Positions 55,701 through 64,000 of a stretch of DNA of 64,000 nucleotides are shown here, one piece after another. Under the pieces are notes generated by a model, which did no database searches, was not told the DNA's origin, and saw only the letters and a program-made list of their open reading frames with translations. Every line of letters starts with the position of its first letter. The first letter of the stretch is position 1. The position numbers and the translations under genes are program-made. Source of the DNA: Sclerotiophoma versabilis (lineage: Eukaryota > Ascomycota > Dothideomycetes > Pleosporales > Didymellaceae); the NCBI GenBank assembly GCA_012274445.1, contig JAAROD010000033.1, positions 1,674,001-1,738,000 on the forward strand, in the 5' to 3' direction.

Positions 55701-57548
55701 GACTCAGCGGTCGTCTGCCCAATGTTACAAGAAAGGACAAGCTGGTGGCCGCAATAGCTAAGAGTACGAAGACCAAGCCTAGGGTGATGCCTACGCCTAG
55801 ATCCACGATCAAACGTGCTTTCTCTTCGGTCACCGAGGCCTGGATCGTCCGTAATTCGTTCCGTTGGGCTGCTTCGCTAAAGCTCGTCAGAAGAACCTCA
55901 CCAAGGAAGCGTTGCTTGATTATCGCGGCCTGCTTCTCAAGTAAAACCGGGTCTGTCCGCATGAGCCCTTCAACACTATAATTTTGACCAGCTGCTAATA
56001 CAAGTGCCGGTCCCTTAAAATTCCAGTTCGTAGCGCCGTTACCCAAGTTGAATCCTGTTCCTAGAGTTGGCCGTAGATGTGTAGACCCAGCCTGACTTAT
56101 AAACTCGCTTTCGAAAGCGGTCATGTCAAAATGACTGCTGTTCATGGGCTCCTGGGTGTTTGCAAGGACGGTGGCATCAACTGAAACTACGGACTCCGCA
56201 GGCGTGTTCGATACGAGCACCGGTACTTTAGCCCAGTAGTACGTCGTCTTGCAAACCTGCCCAGTTATGTAAAAGTCTGCGTATCCAGGGCTCAATGTTC
56301 CAGTCGAATTCTTGTTCTCAGAGCAGAACAGAAAGTATTCTCGAAATCCTTGAGCAGTGCATTTTTCGAACGTGCTCTGGGATGTTGTGCTCTAGGCCAA
56401 GTCAGCTCTCGCATGAAATCAGTGATCATCAGCGCTCTTACACTAATTTGACCCCACACGCCTCCTCCGCACTCGTATGAATACTTTGTAGGGATGACAG
56501 CGCAACCGCTCTCTGTCTGGAAATACGTGACTGTTACATTCCTGCCGTCCTTGGACATGGTGGAGTTTCTCACGGACGTCAAAGACTGGCAATGGACCTG
56601 TGTCCTAACCACTATTTGTTCCGCTGCCCAATGTTGACGTGAAGTTACCAAAGTAGCAGACAGAGGCGCCTCGGCTAGGTCAGAAGGCCAAAACGGCGCC
56701 ACGCTATACTCGTTCGTATTCCATGCTGACGTCGAGACATTGAACAGCAGGTTGGTAGCTGCGCGAAGATATGTAGCATCGCCGATCTGTGGAGGCCGAG
56801 CGTTCAAATTCGAAAGCTGTGTTGCTAAAAATGGCTTGTTTTCGGTCGACACAATCCTCAAGGTATCGAATAACCCGGCCGACAAGGGATTTATAACAAG
56901 AGAAGAGGTGAGACCTGCAATGACTGATATTAGAAGTGCCCATCTAACACCGCCCAATCGCTTCCTGTTCCGTACAGCGTCGGCAATATGACTCCACCAT
57001 AGCTGATCTCTCTTTAGCAGAGAGTCCTCAGCTTTTGAGCCAAGTGGCCTGGATAAGAGGGCCCATGGCTCAGTTCGTATGACGTCCGCAACAACCGGTG
57101 TCCATATCAGAGTGTACAAGACAGCAATGAAGGTGGGAAGGAATCGCTTTCTGAAATTGAATCCACCGCTCGTGCCTGCAATCGCAACACCATTGTTCAT
57201 ATGGGAGACCGTGACAAGTGTAAAGCAGCAGATAGCCAGTAATATCGATAGAACTGCCAGTGCAAGGAGGTAAATCCGTCTTAAGGAGACCGGGTTCCAT
57301 TGTATCGTTTCGCCGATGACAGGTGGAGCAGGAGCAGGGAATGCAGTGGATGTTGCCCTGAAATGCTGTTCATCGCTACACTCAGGCTCCAAAATCAAAG
57401 CATCTGAGATCCTCGAATCATGACACTCATGTCTGGCAGTCTCAGTTTGACGCGGCCGAATCTCCTCAAGTTCGTAGTCGCGATCTGGTCTTCGCAACAG
57501 CGGTAACGCATCAGTCGGAGGTTCGTCTGGCACATTTGGCATAGTCAT
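52789..57548 (-). CDS. Large multi-pass membrane protein with DUF3433 domains, two exons
   Basis: CDS complement(join(52789..56391,56442..57548)), 1569 aa. A 50-nt intron (GTAAGA..CCTAG) joins what look like two separate reading frames; splicing gives WGQISSTTSQSTFEKC and stays in phase. Membrane segments appear near residues 90-115, 138-160 and 203-225. A long lumenal or extracellular portion with Asn-X-Ser/Thr sites follows, then segments near 566-590 and several more in the middle (SSLALFLACIVTALIAIYVS, WLLVIVTFGALISEIL). After another large Asn-glycosylation-rich domain comes a last segment (FLSISIIALLILCTIIIYSV) near 1455. The repeated layout of short membrane cluster, long outer domain and WYFF/WP-type motifs matches fungal DUF3433 proteins, whose function is unknown. 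The cytosolic C-terminus is Ser/Gln/Glu-rich. It is longer than the family average by my recollection. Confidence 0.8.
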
Positions 57549-58328
57549 AGTTGAATGGCTTGAACTCGCGAAGACGAGGTTATGTCGTTGTTGCTAGGCT
57601 GACACATCTCACATATATCTTTCTTTTCGGCCCCCAAAGCAAGCGCTAATTACCTGCAGCCTCATGCAGTGTCACAAGGCTGAAGCTACCTTGGCATTGA
57701 TCCGCCTTCGCCTGTGGCTCCTTGTGAGGCTTGCAAAATTTCGTGCGTTCAACTTTTCGCATCGCTGGCTTGACTAAACATGAGGCCTGTACGGTCATGA
57801 TGGGATCTGTCGAGAGTTGTAAACCAGTCTCTCGGAAGATACAAACAATGGCCGATATGGCCGAGGTGCGCCACTGTAGATGCCTATCCTCACCGCCTTA
57901 ACGATGTTCGAAGAAGTATCTGAAGCAAGCATCAATAATCGACTTCGATTTGTTAAAGCAGAACCAAATTGTCTGCTATGGTTGTTGAGTTGTGCAGTTG
58001 TGAGGGTGGTGCCCTGACTGCCACTTTCCCTGTCTTTCAAAAGCCAGTGATTCAGTCTTGGCGCCAAGATTGACGGCCGTTCTTCAGCTGTTTCACTTTT
58101 CTTACATCTGCAATAGCACATGTGCTAAAAACGAGAGGATCCCGACTTGAGCGATAAGCGTGGTGCTAGGGAGGGGCAACCACTTAGTCAGCATGACACG
58201 ATATCTCCTTGCACGCGTTCGTGACACGCACGACTTTTACTTCAGTTAAAACAACTCTAAGTGCATGTACATTTCCTACTATGTATGCCTCACAGCATCT
58301 ACGAGATCTTCTCTCAGCCTATACCGCC
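57549..58328. other. Intergenic region between the DUF3433 gene and the alcohol dehydrogenase gene
   Basis: 780 bp. The left part is the promoter of the DUF3433 gene and the right part the 3' flank of the dehydrogenase. The minus-strand frame at 57795-58121 looks random. Confidence 0.5.
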
Positions 58329-59470
58329 CTACACTCTGATCACAACCTTGGTCTCTTCGCGTCTGCTGAAACGCGCGTAGTACTCAGGCGCCTCCTCAAT
58401 GTCGATGATGCTGCTGACGATGAAGCTTGGCTTCGCTTTGCCTGATCTAACAAGGGGCACCAACTCTGAGGCGACTTGCAGCGGGAGGACAACACCGCCA
58501 TCCACCGCTATGGACTTCTCGAAGGCCTGCCCAATATCGAAGTTATTGAGACCTCCACTGAAAAGACCGACAATGCCAATACCTCCCCGAGGGGCAGTGA
58601 CGTTCCGTGCTTGTCGAAGAGTGATTGAAGAGTCTATCTGGCCTGTCGCATTCTCTGCCTCATAACCGACTGCCTCCACGCTCCGTCTGACACCGCCTGG
58701 TTCTTGTGCCAAGATCTGCTCCACGGGGTCTGAATCTGCAAAGTTGATCGGAATGGCACCAATGGAGGCAGCAAGATCCAGACGCCTTTGTACTTGGTCG
58801 ATACTGTAGACTCTGGAAGCGCCTCGCAAAATAGCAGAGTAGGCGGCCAGAAGACCAACGGGCCCGGCACCAAACACAGCTACACTGTCTCCTTGCTCGA
58901 AGCCAGAGAAAGTGACTCCACTCCAAGCAGTGGAGAAGATGTCAGAGACGAAGAGATAGTCGATCAAGGTGGATTCAGTTGTGCTCGCGTTGACCGGTAC
59001 AGGAATTAGAGAGTTATCCGCGAACGGGACGCGCGCATACTCGGCTACATCGCAAACACATTAGTTGAGACTCAAACATAGTCTTGGGTGGACTCACTTT
59101 GCACTCCAGGCAATGCTTCGCCTCCTTGCTGGCCGCCAAAACCCAAAGGAACTTGGTAAGAGTCTGGCTCCAGCGTATAATGTCCATTGTCGACGTTATC
59201 CGGAATGATAACATAGTCGCCAACATTGAGGAATTGTACAGCATCGCCGATCTCCGTCACATAGCCAATCGCCTCATGACCGTACAACAAAGGTGCGTCT
59301 GGAGATCCTGAGGCAACGTGGTAGGTGTGCAGGTCGCTTCCGCAGATAGCTGAGGCGTTGATACGAACAATCGCATCCGTGGCATTCAGAATAGTCGGTA
59401 CAGGGACGTCGATGACAGAGACGTTGTAAGCTTGTCCCAATTGTGCAACTGCTCTCATGAGTGAAGCCAT
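58329..59470 (-). CDS. Zinc-type medium-chain alcohol dehydrogenase without structural-zinc cysteines, two exons
   Basis: CDS complement(join(58329..59044,59098..59470)), 362 aa; 53-nt intron (GTGAGT..ATGTAG). The catalytic zinc ligands of the MDR family are visible: C43 in ICGSDLHTYH, H65 and E66 in YGHEAIGYV. The NAD(P)-binding loop is AVFGAGPVGLLAA in the second exon. The four-cysteine lobe that binds structural zinc is absent; its place (residues about 90-105) reads PDNVDNGHYTLEPD with no Cys. It resembles the fungal relatives of glutathione-independent formaldehyde dehydrogenases. It presumably oxidises or reduces an alcohol/aldehyde in the cytosol; the substrate is unknown. It stands near an SDR and an MFS transporter, which suggests small-molecule metabolism. 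Confidence 0.85.
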
Positions 59471-60634
59471 GCTGAAGAGTTGTATGGTACGTTGAGTAAA
59501 AGCCTTGAAGAGATGGTTGGTGTTTTATCACCCGCGAGGTTTCTGATCTTATGTACAAGTAAACAGCAGAAGTCCAGCATCTGTCGTCACTGAGCCAAGC
59601 TCTATGTTATCTCCGATTATACCAGCGTGATGGTACATCATGCAACTTGATGACAGCTAGGGAGAGACAACCCACAATGCCAAGCTTGGTGGTACGTGGA
59701 TATCGCAATGATGAGAGAAGTATACTGACACTCTCCCAGTCTATTCCTCTTACGTCGACCGGGTAGCACCGTTCAAGGTGCAGCAGTCAACCTCGTAAGC
59801 ATTGCAACACGCATTGCTGGCGTGCTCGATCTGACATTTTCTTGGCGCCCAACTCGCACGTCATACAATCTGTCCTAGCCATAGTCTATACTGGCCTTGC
59901 GGAGCACATGTAAACCATATACGATATGGCTACGGTAAATTGTTCTTGCACAAAGGAAGTCGATGAATACAGCTGCTTCCAGTAAAACGCCGACCGATGC
60001 TGCAGATACCTTCACTACAGGGACGTTTTCCTTGTTTTGCATATTCTGCACCACTGAGGCCTTACAAGTAAAGATGGGGAACGAAGTGCGAATATTGCCG
60101 ACTTCCAGTCATCTGAACGTCGAAGACTTAGAAGAGAAGATGTGCGTCATAATGCTAACTGGAGACTTATCTTGTTCGAAAGCTGCGACCAAGGACGAAA
60201 GTCTTCTTCAACAAAGACGATTGAGTTTGGTACGTTACGTCGCGAGCAATATCGACCTTTGATCTTTCCGACCCTGCAGATGTCAGCAGCTTGCATTAGT
60301 GGCGGATAGCATGCACCGGGCCGAAGGAGACCGCCAATGGTGACTGGGCTCACCGTATCCCCCCGCCCTCACTAATTGCAAGAGCTGTCCGAGCTTAAGA
60401 TCTATGCTCTTCACATTTGCTGGTTCAACATGCAAGCGGAATATACCTCCGTCGGTCAGCAGCTTGCATACTTGCACCGGAGGCAAGTCAAGTCCGGTCT
60501 TGGAACATGAAAATGCGTCGAGAGGCCCTTGCATAGATAATCTTCAATTTCCTTAGTCGACACAGCCTCCTTCACGTTGCGCAATACCAGCATCGACCAG
60601 CAATTGACCTTTGCAGTAGGGAAGAGCACTCGAA
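59471..60634. promoter_or_regulatory. Divergent promoter region of the ADH and SDR genes
   Basis: 1.16 kb with no supported gene between two divergent oxidoreductase starts. Short frames on both strands lack domains. A shared regulatory region is plausible, but I cannot name operators. Confidence 0.45.
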
Positions 60635-61799
60635 ATGTCACCCTCATTCGCAACTAAGCCTGTCGATTGTGACATCGAATTCGATCCCAGCAACCTTGCT
60701 GGAAAGACTGCCATCGTCACCGGAGGTCAGACTACTTTCTTCATCCAATGTTAACTTAATGCACTAACAGTCCATAGGAGCCAGTGGGCTGGGCGAAGCC
60801 TATGTGCGTGCCCTTGTCAACGCAAAGTATGTTTGATACCCAGACCAGCCTTCTTTATGCAAGAGGCAGACACTAACAGTAAGGATAGGTCGCATGTCTG
60901 CTTCGGCGACCTGAATGACCAAACTGGAAAGAAGCTCTCTGCCGAACTTAGCGGGTAAGTTACGGCATCTTAGAAGCTTTCAAGATGCATGGTATTAAGT
61001 CATGTGATACAGAAGGGAATTCGTCCACTGCGACGTCACCCAGTGGGAAGACCAGGATCGCTTGTTCAGGGAAGCAGCTTCCCACTCGCCCTCAGGACGG
61101 ATTGACTACGTCATTGCGAATGCCGGAATCTCTACCAAAGACAATGTCTTCACATACGACGGTATTCTGCCTGACACCGTAACCAGGCCAACATCACTGA
61201 CGGAAGGGATACTAGGTGATGACCAAGAACCAACAAAACCAAACCTTAAGATACTCGACGTCAACCTCCAATCCGTCATGTACACGGCTAAGCTTGCATT
61301 CCACTACTTCATCAAACAGAACGGCACCACGCCGTCGCCCTCCCAGCAGGACACTTGTCTCGTGCTCATCGGCTCGGGCGCCGCCTTCCTCGATGTTCCA
61401 CGGACGCCACAGTACTGCGCTGCTAAATGGGGCATGCGCGGCATCATGCACGCATTGCGGCGAACAGCGTTCTACTACGGAAGTCGTGTGAACATGATTT
61501 CCCCTTGGTATGTTAAGACGAACATATTACCCGAAGAAACGTTCCAAAAGACCCAAGAGATGGGTGTTGAGTTTGCAACTGTCGAGGATGCAGGTCAATG
61601 CCTGTTACGTATCCTAAGCGATCAGTCAATCAATGGACGGTCGCTGTTTCTTTCGCCGCGAAAGTGGGCCAAGAGAGGGTACTTGGACCTCGACACTGAT
61701 GCGTACCTTGAGGGAGGGCTTCTCGGAGAGATTCAACAGGAACAGATTAGGCCAGCTGCAGTTGAGTTGGGGCTGTTTGTTGACGAGAAGGGTCGGTAG
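60635..61799 (+). CDS. Short-chain dehydrogenase/reductase, four exons
   Basis: CDS join(60635..60725,60778..60826,60889..60954,61013..61799), 330 aa; introns 52-62 nt, all in phase. It has the classical SDR layout: TGGASGLG at residues 29-36, D54 in CFGDLND following the second strand (suggesting NAD preference), NAG at 105-107, catalytic Ser S190, Tyr Y203 and Lys K207 in YCAAKWGMRG. It resembles fungal homologues of 15-hydroxyprostaglandin dehydrogenase, which oxidise secondary alcohols. An insert of about 25 residues after NAG (TYDGILPDTVTRPTSLTEG) lengthens the usual core. The substrate is unknown. It is divergent from the ADH gene and convergent with the MFS gene (260 bp apart). Confidence 0.88.
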
Positions 61800-62059
61800 G
61801 AAAGGAGTTGTTTCTAGACTTGCAGCTTACAACGACGGGCGCGAGAACTGTGAGTACTCAGAGCAGAATCGAGACCAAAGCGGATTCAGTTGAAACTTCC
61901 AGAAACGATCCGATATGTGGTCACCCGCTAAGCGCCTTTTCATTGCGGCTACAAGGACTAGGATTACGCGGGATTACAGGAATTGCAGAGAATAGACACA
62001 AGTCCGGGTGATACCATCGACGAAGAGCAAGGCGTCCACCCGAATCATGGATGACGGGG

Positions 62060-63815
62060 CTAATAGGTGTACCTGAACTCTTCCATCCCCTCCAGCACCA
62101 CCTCGCCCCGATCAGCTTTCTTGTTCTGCCGCCAATAGTGCAATACCATTCCCAGAGTCGACACAATGAGGTACAACTGCGCGCCAGTAACAGCCCACAG
62201 ACCTGTCCTATAAGTCGGCGCCTCCTTTTGCATGAACACTGTCGATGCGTAGATCCCGCCGATAGCACCGAAAGCAACCTGAAGCCCTGAAGCGACCCTG
62301 CGAGTGTCAGCAAGAGAACAGTATGGAAAAGGAGCGTTACAAAACTGACATGCGTAAAGACTGCCCACGGATGTTGTTCGCCTGCCATGCTAGTGTAGTA
62401 GGAATATTGGCATTAGCGCCAGCAAGACCCATGAAGATGCCAAAGTATCTTGCACCGTTGTTCTTGGCGTACGCAACAATCATCAAGCCGACAATACCCA
62501 GAATACATTGTAAGATGACAAACGGAGAACGCAGGTGCCACTTATCGGCCGCCCAAGAGCATAACATGATCCATGGCACGGCGGCTACGGCCGGGGGCGC
62601 AGAGAGCAGGAAGGTCATGCCGACGCTATATCCCATGCCCTGCAGGATGATGGGGATGAAGAAAGCAAGAGCGTATACGATGGTAGTCACGGCGAAGAAT
62701 TTCATGGCGAATACCCACAGCTCCCACCGTGCACACGCTGACAGGAACTTGGACATGGTGAGCTCGTCGTATGCGGCATCGTGGCGGTCTCGCTCGAGCT
62801 TGGCCTGGATGGACTGGACTTCGGCAGGCTTGAGGAACGGAAAGCGCGATTTGTGGACTTTGTCTGGAAAGTCGACGATCAGGATGCGGCCGAGGATTGC
62901 GAGGAAAATGGTCATTGCGCCGTTAATGATGAAGATCCTGGTTTGATGAGTTATAAGCCGCGCACGACAAGGGAAAGATACTTACCAGCGCCATCCTAGC
63001 CAGCCATTCCTTCCAGAGAGCTGCATGCAGCCATACGCCAGGACAGAACCAAACCCGTTAGCCAACACATTGATACTGTAGAAAGCCGCGAGGCGCTTCT
63101 GCACCTCGAACCTCGTGTACCAACACGAGATAAGATACACAGATCCAGGGAAGAAGCCGGCTTCGAACAGACCAAGAAGCAGGCGACAAACAACAATATC
63201 CGTCCACTTCTTCGCAAAGCCAGCACCGAAAGTCACCAAGCCCCACGACAAGCACAAAAACGAAAGCCAGTTCGCTGCACCGACTTTGCGCAGCACGATA
63301 TTGCTGGGAATCTCGAAGATGAAGTAGGTGATGAAGAAGACCAGCAGCGCGATGGAGTAGCGGTCGCCCACGCGGAAGCCAAGTTCGATATCCATACCTG
63401 CAATTCGTGCAGCAGAAATCTGGAGCGAGCGAGCGTCAGCCGGTCAAACGATCATCGAAGAGGCACTGCAAGAAGACAAAGTCGTACATTGATGCGGTCA
63501 ATGGCACTGATCGAGTAGCTAACAGTATTGTCAGTCGCGGGTACGAGCAGACATCTGGTGTGAAAAACTTACCATGCACCGAGGATTGGCACAAGACGCC
63601 AGTCTGTCTTGAGGCTGTACTGTGTGGTGAGCTAATGTTGCTCAAGAGACCGAAGCTGAAGCTTACGTAGCTCTTTTCACGACCTTCTTCTCTTCCTCGG
63701 TGAGGATAGTATCAGGGTCTTTGGGAATATTGCCCACGTCGAGGGAAGCAACCTTCTCGACCTCAATCGCTCCTGCATCCTTCTGGACGCTATCGGTGTT
63801 GGGTCGCGACGTCAT
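62060..63815 (-). CDS. MFS transporter of the anion:cation symporter (allantoate permease-like) family, six exons
   Basis: CDS complement(join(62060..62297,62350..62937,62986..63419,63488..63518,63573..63614,63667..63815)), 493 aa, the normal size of a 12-segment MFS carrier. All phases agree. Exons 2 and 3 are micro-exons of 42 and 31 nt that encode TLKTDWRLVPILGAC and YSISAIDRIN, the end of the cytosolic head and the first membrane segment. Family marks include DRIN with the following ISAARIAGMD, the FEIPSNIVLRKVG segment, and RLLLGLFEAGFFPGSVYLISCWYTRFEVQKR, which is characteristic of Dal5/ACS-type carriers. Substrates in this family are organic anions and vitamins (allantoate, nicotinate, pantothenate and others); the substrate here cannot be read from sequence. 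The intron 1 acceptor is the second of two close AGs (TACAG). Confidence 0.87.
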
Positions 63816-64000
63816 ACTGCCAACGCCTACCCACAGGGACTCGAAAGGTAGTAATAGGAATTAGAGTAAAGAGTTACCAAGGCTAGCAATTTCGTTCCGT
63901 GTAAGAAGACGGTAAACGACGCTCTGGTCGACAACAGCTTGTAGCGCCTTTGCCCCTTCCCTCCGCATCTTTATACGCACCAGCTATGCTCTCCTTACTC
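63816..64000 (-). promoter_or_regulatory. Promoter/leader of the MFS gene, cut by window
   Basis: 185 bp upstream of the MFS start on the minus strand, with no other gene. An AT-rich segment lies near 63850. Confidence 0.4.

Noticed and set aside
58329..63815. Secondary-metabolite biosynthetic cluster
   Set aside because: No polyketide synthase, non-ribosomal peptide synthetase, terpene cyclase or cluster-type Zn2Cys6 regulator is visible in the window; only two oxidoreductases and a carrier.

Overview
The window is a stretch of nuclear chromosome from a filamentous ascomycete (Pezizomycotina, probably Dothideomycetes; this is inferred from gene content and architecture, not proven). Most protein genes are interrupted by introns of about 47-60 nt with GT..AG ends and CTAAC/CTGAC-like branch points, 5' leaders are often long and pyrimidine-rich, and the gene set (Atg11, CENP-H, Con7-type zinc finger, DUF3433 membrane protein, Rad9, Rtf2, Sec11, Dbp2) is fungal. 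I rebuilt 19 protein genes by joining exons and checking phase at every junction, plus one intron-containing tRNA. No rRNA gene, CRISPR array, intact transposon or secondary-metabolite synthase was seen.

Layout. 0-2.5 kb: a CCDC174-like nuclear protein (minus, cut by the window edge), divergent from homoserine dehydrogenase (HOM6). 2.5-11 kb: mostly non-coding, with one small Cys/His-rich orphan gene at 6.5-7.1 kb. 11-16.5 kb: ATG11 (minus), divergent from kinetochore CENP-H. 18.4-18.9 kb: NHP6-type HMG-box protein. 20.8 kb: tRNA-Gly(CCC). 22.3-25.4 kb: signal peptidase SEC11 (minus), divergent from a BTB-like protein. 25.8-29.3 kb: checkpoint clamp subunit RAD9 (minus), divergent from an F-box/LRR-like protein. 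29.7-31.6 kb: bifunctional thiamine gene THI20. 32-34.6 kb: DEAD-box helicase DBP2. 34.6-43.9 kb: a gene-poor stretch that ends in the long leader of a Con7-type C2H2 regulator (43.9-45.5 kb). 48.5-52.2 kb: mitochondrial PPR protein and RTF2. 52.8-57.5 kb: a large DUF3433 membrane protein (minus). 58.3-63.8 kb: zinc-type alcohol dehydrogenase (minus), short-chain dehydrogenase (plus) and an MFS transporter (minus), a possible small catabolic or detoxification group.

Most genes are housekeeping and work independently. The clearest functional theme is genome maintenance and chromosome biology (RAD9, RTF2, CENP-H, NHP6), but these genes are scattered and do not form an operon-like unit. The most interesting signals are in gene structure: an unusually long late intron in DBP2 at the place where the yeast orthologue carries its autoregulatory intron, a GC-AG intron in CENP-H, a reading-frame break just before the last intron of ATG11, and a CON7 first intron carrying three ACGCGT hexamers and a duplicated 3' splice-site block. 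I found no convincing undescribed multi-gene system.
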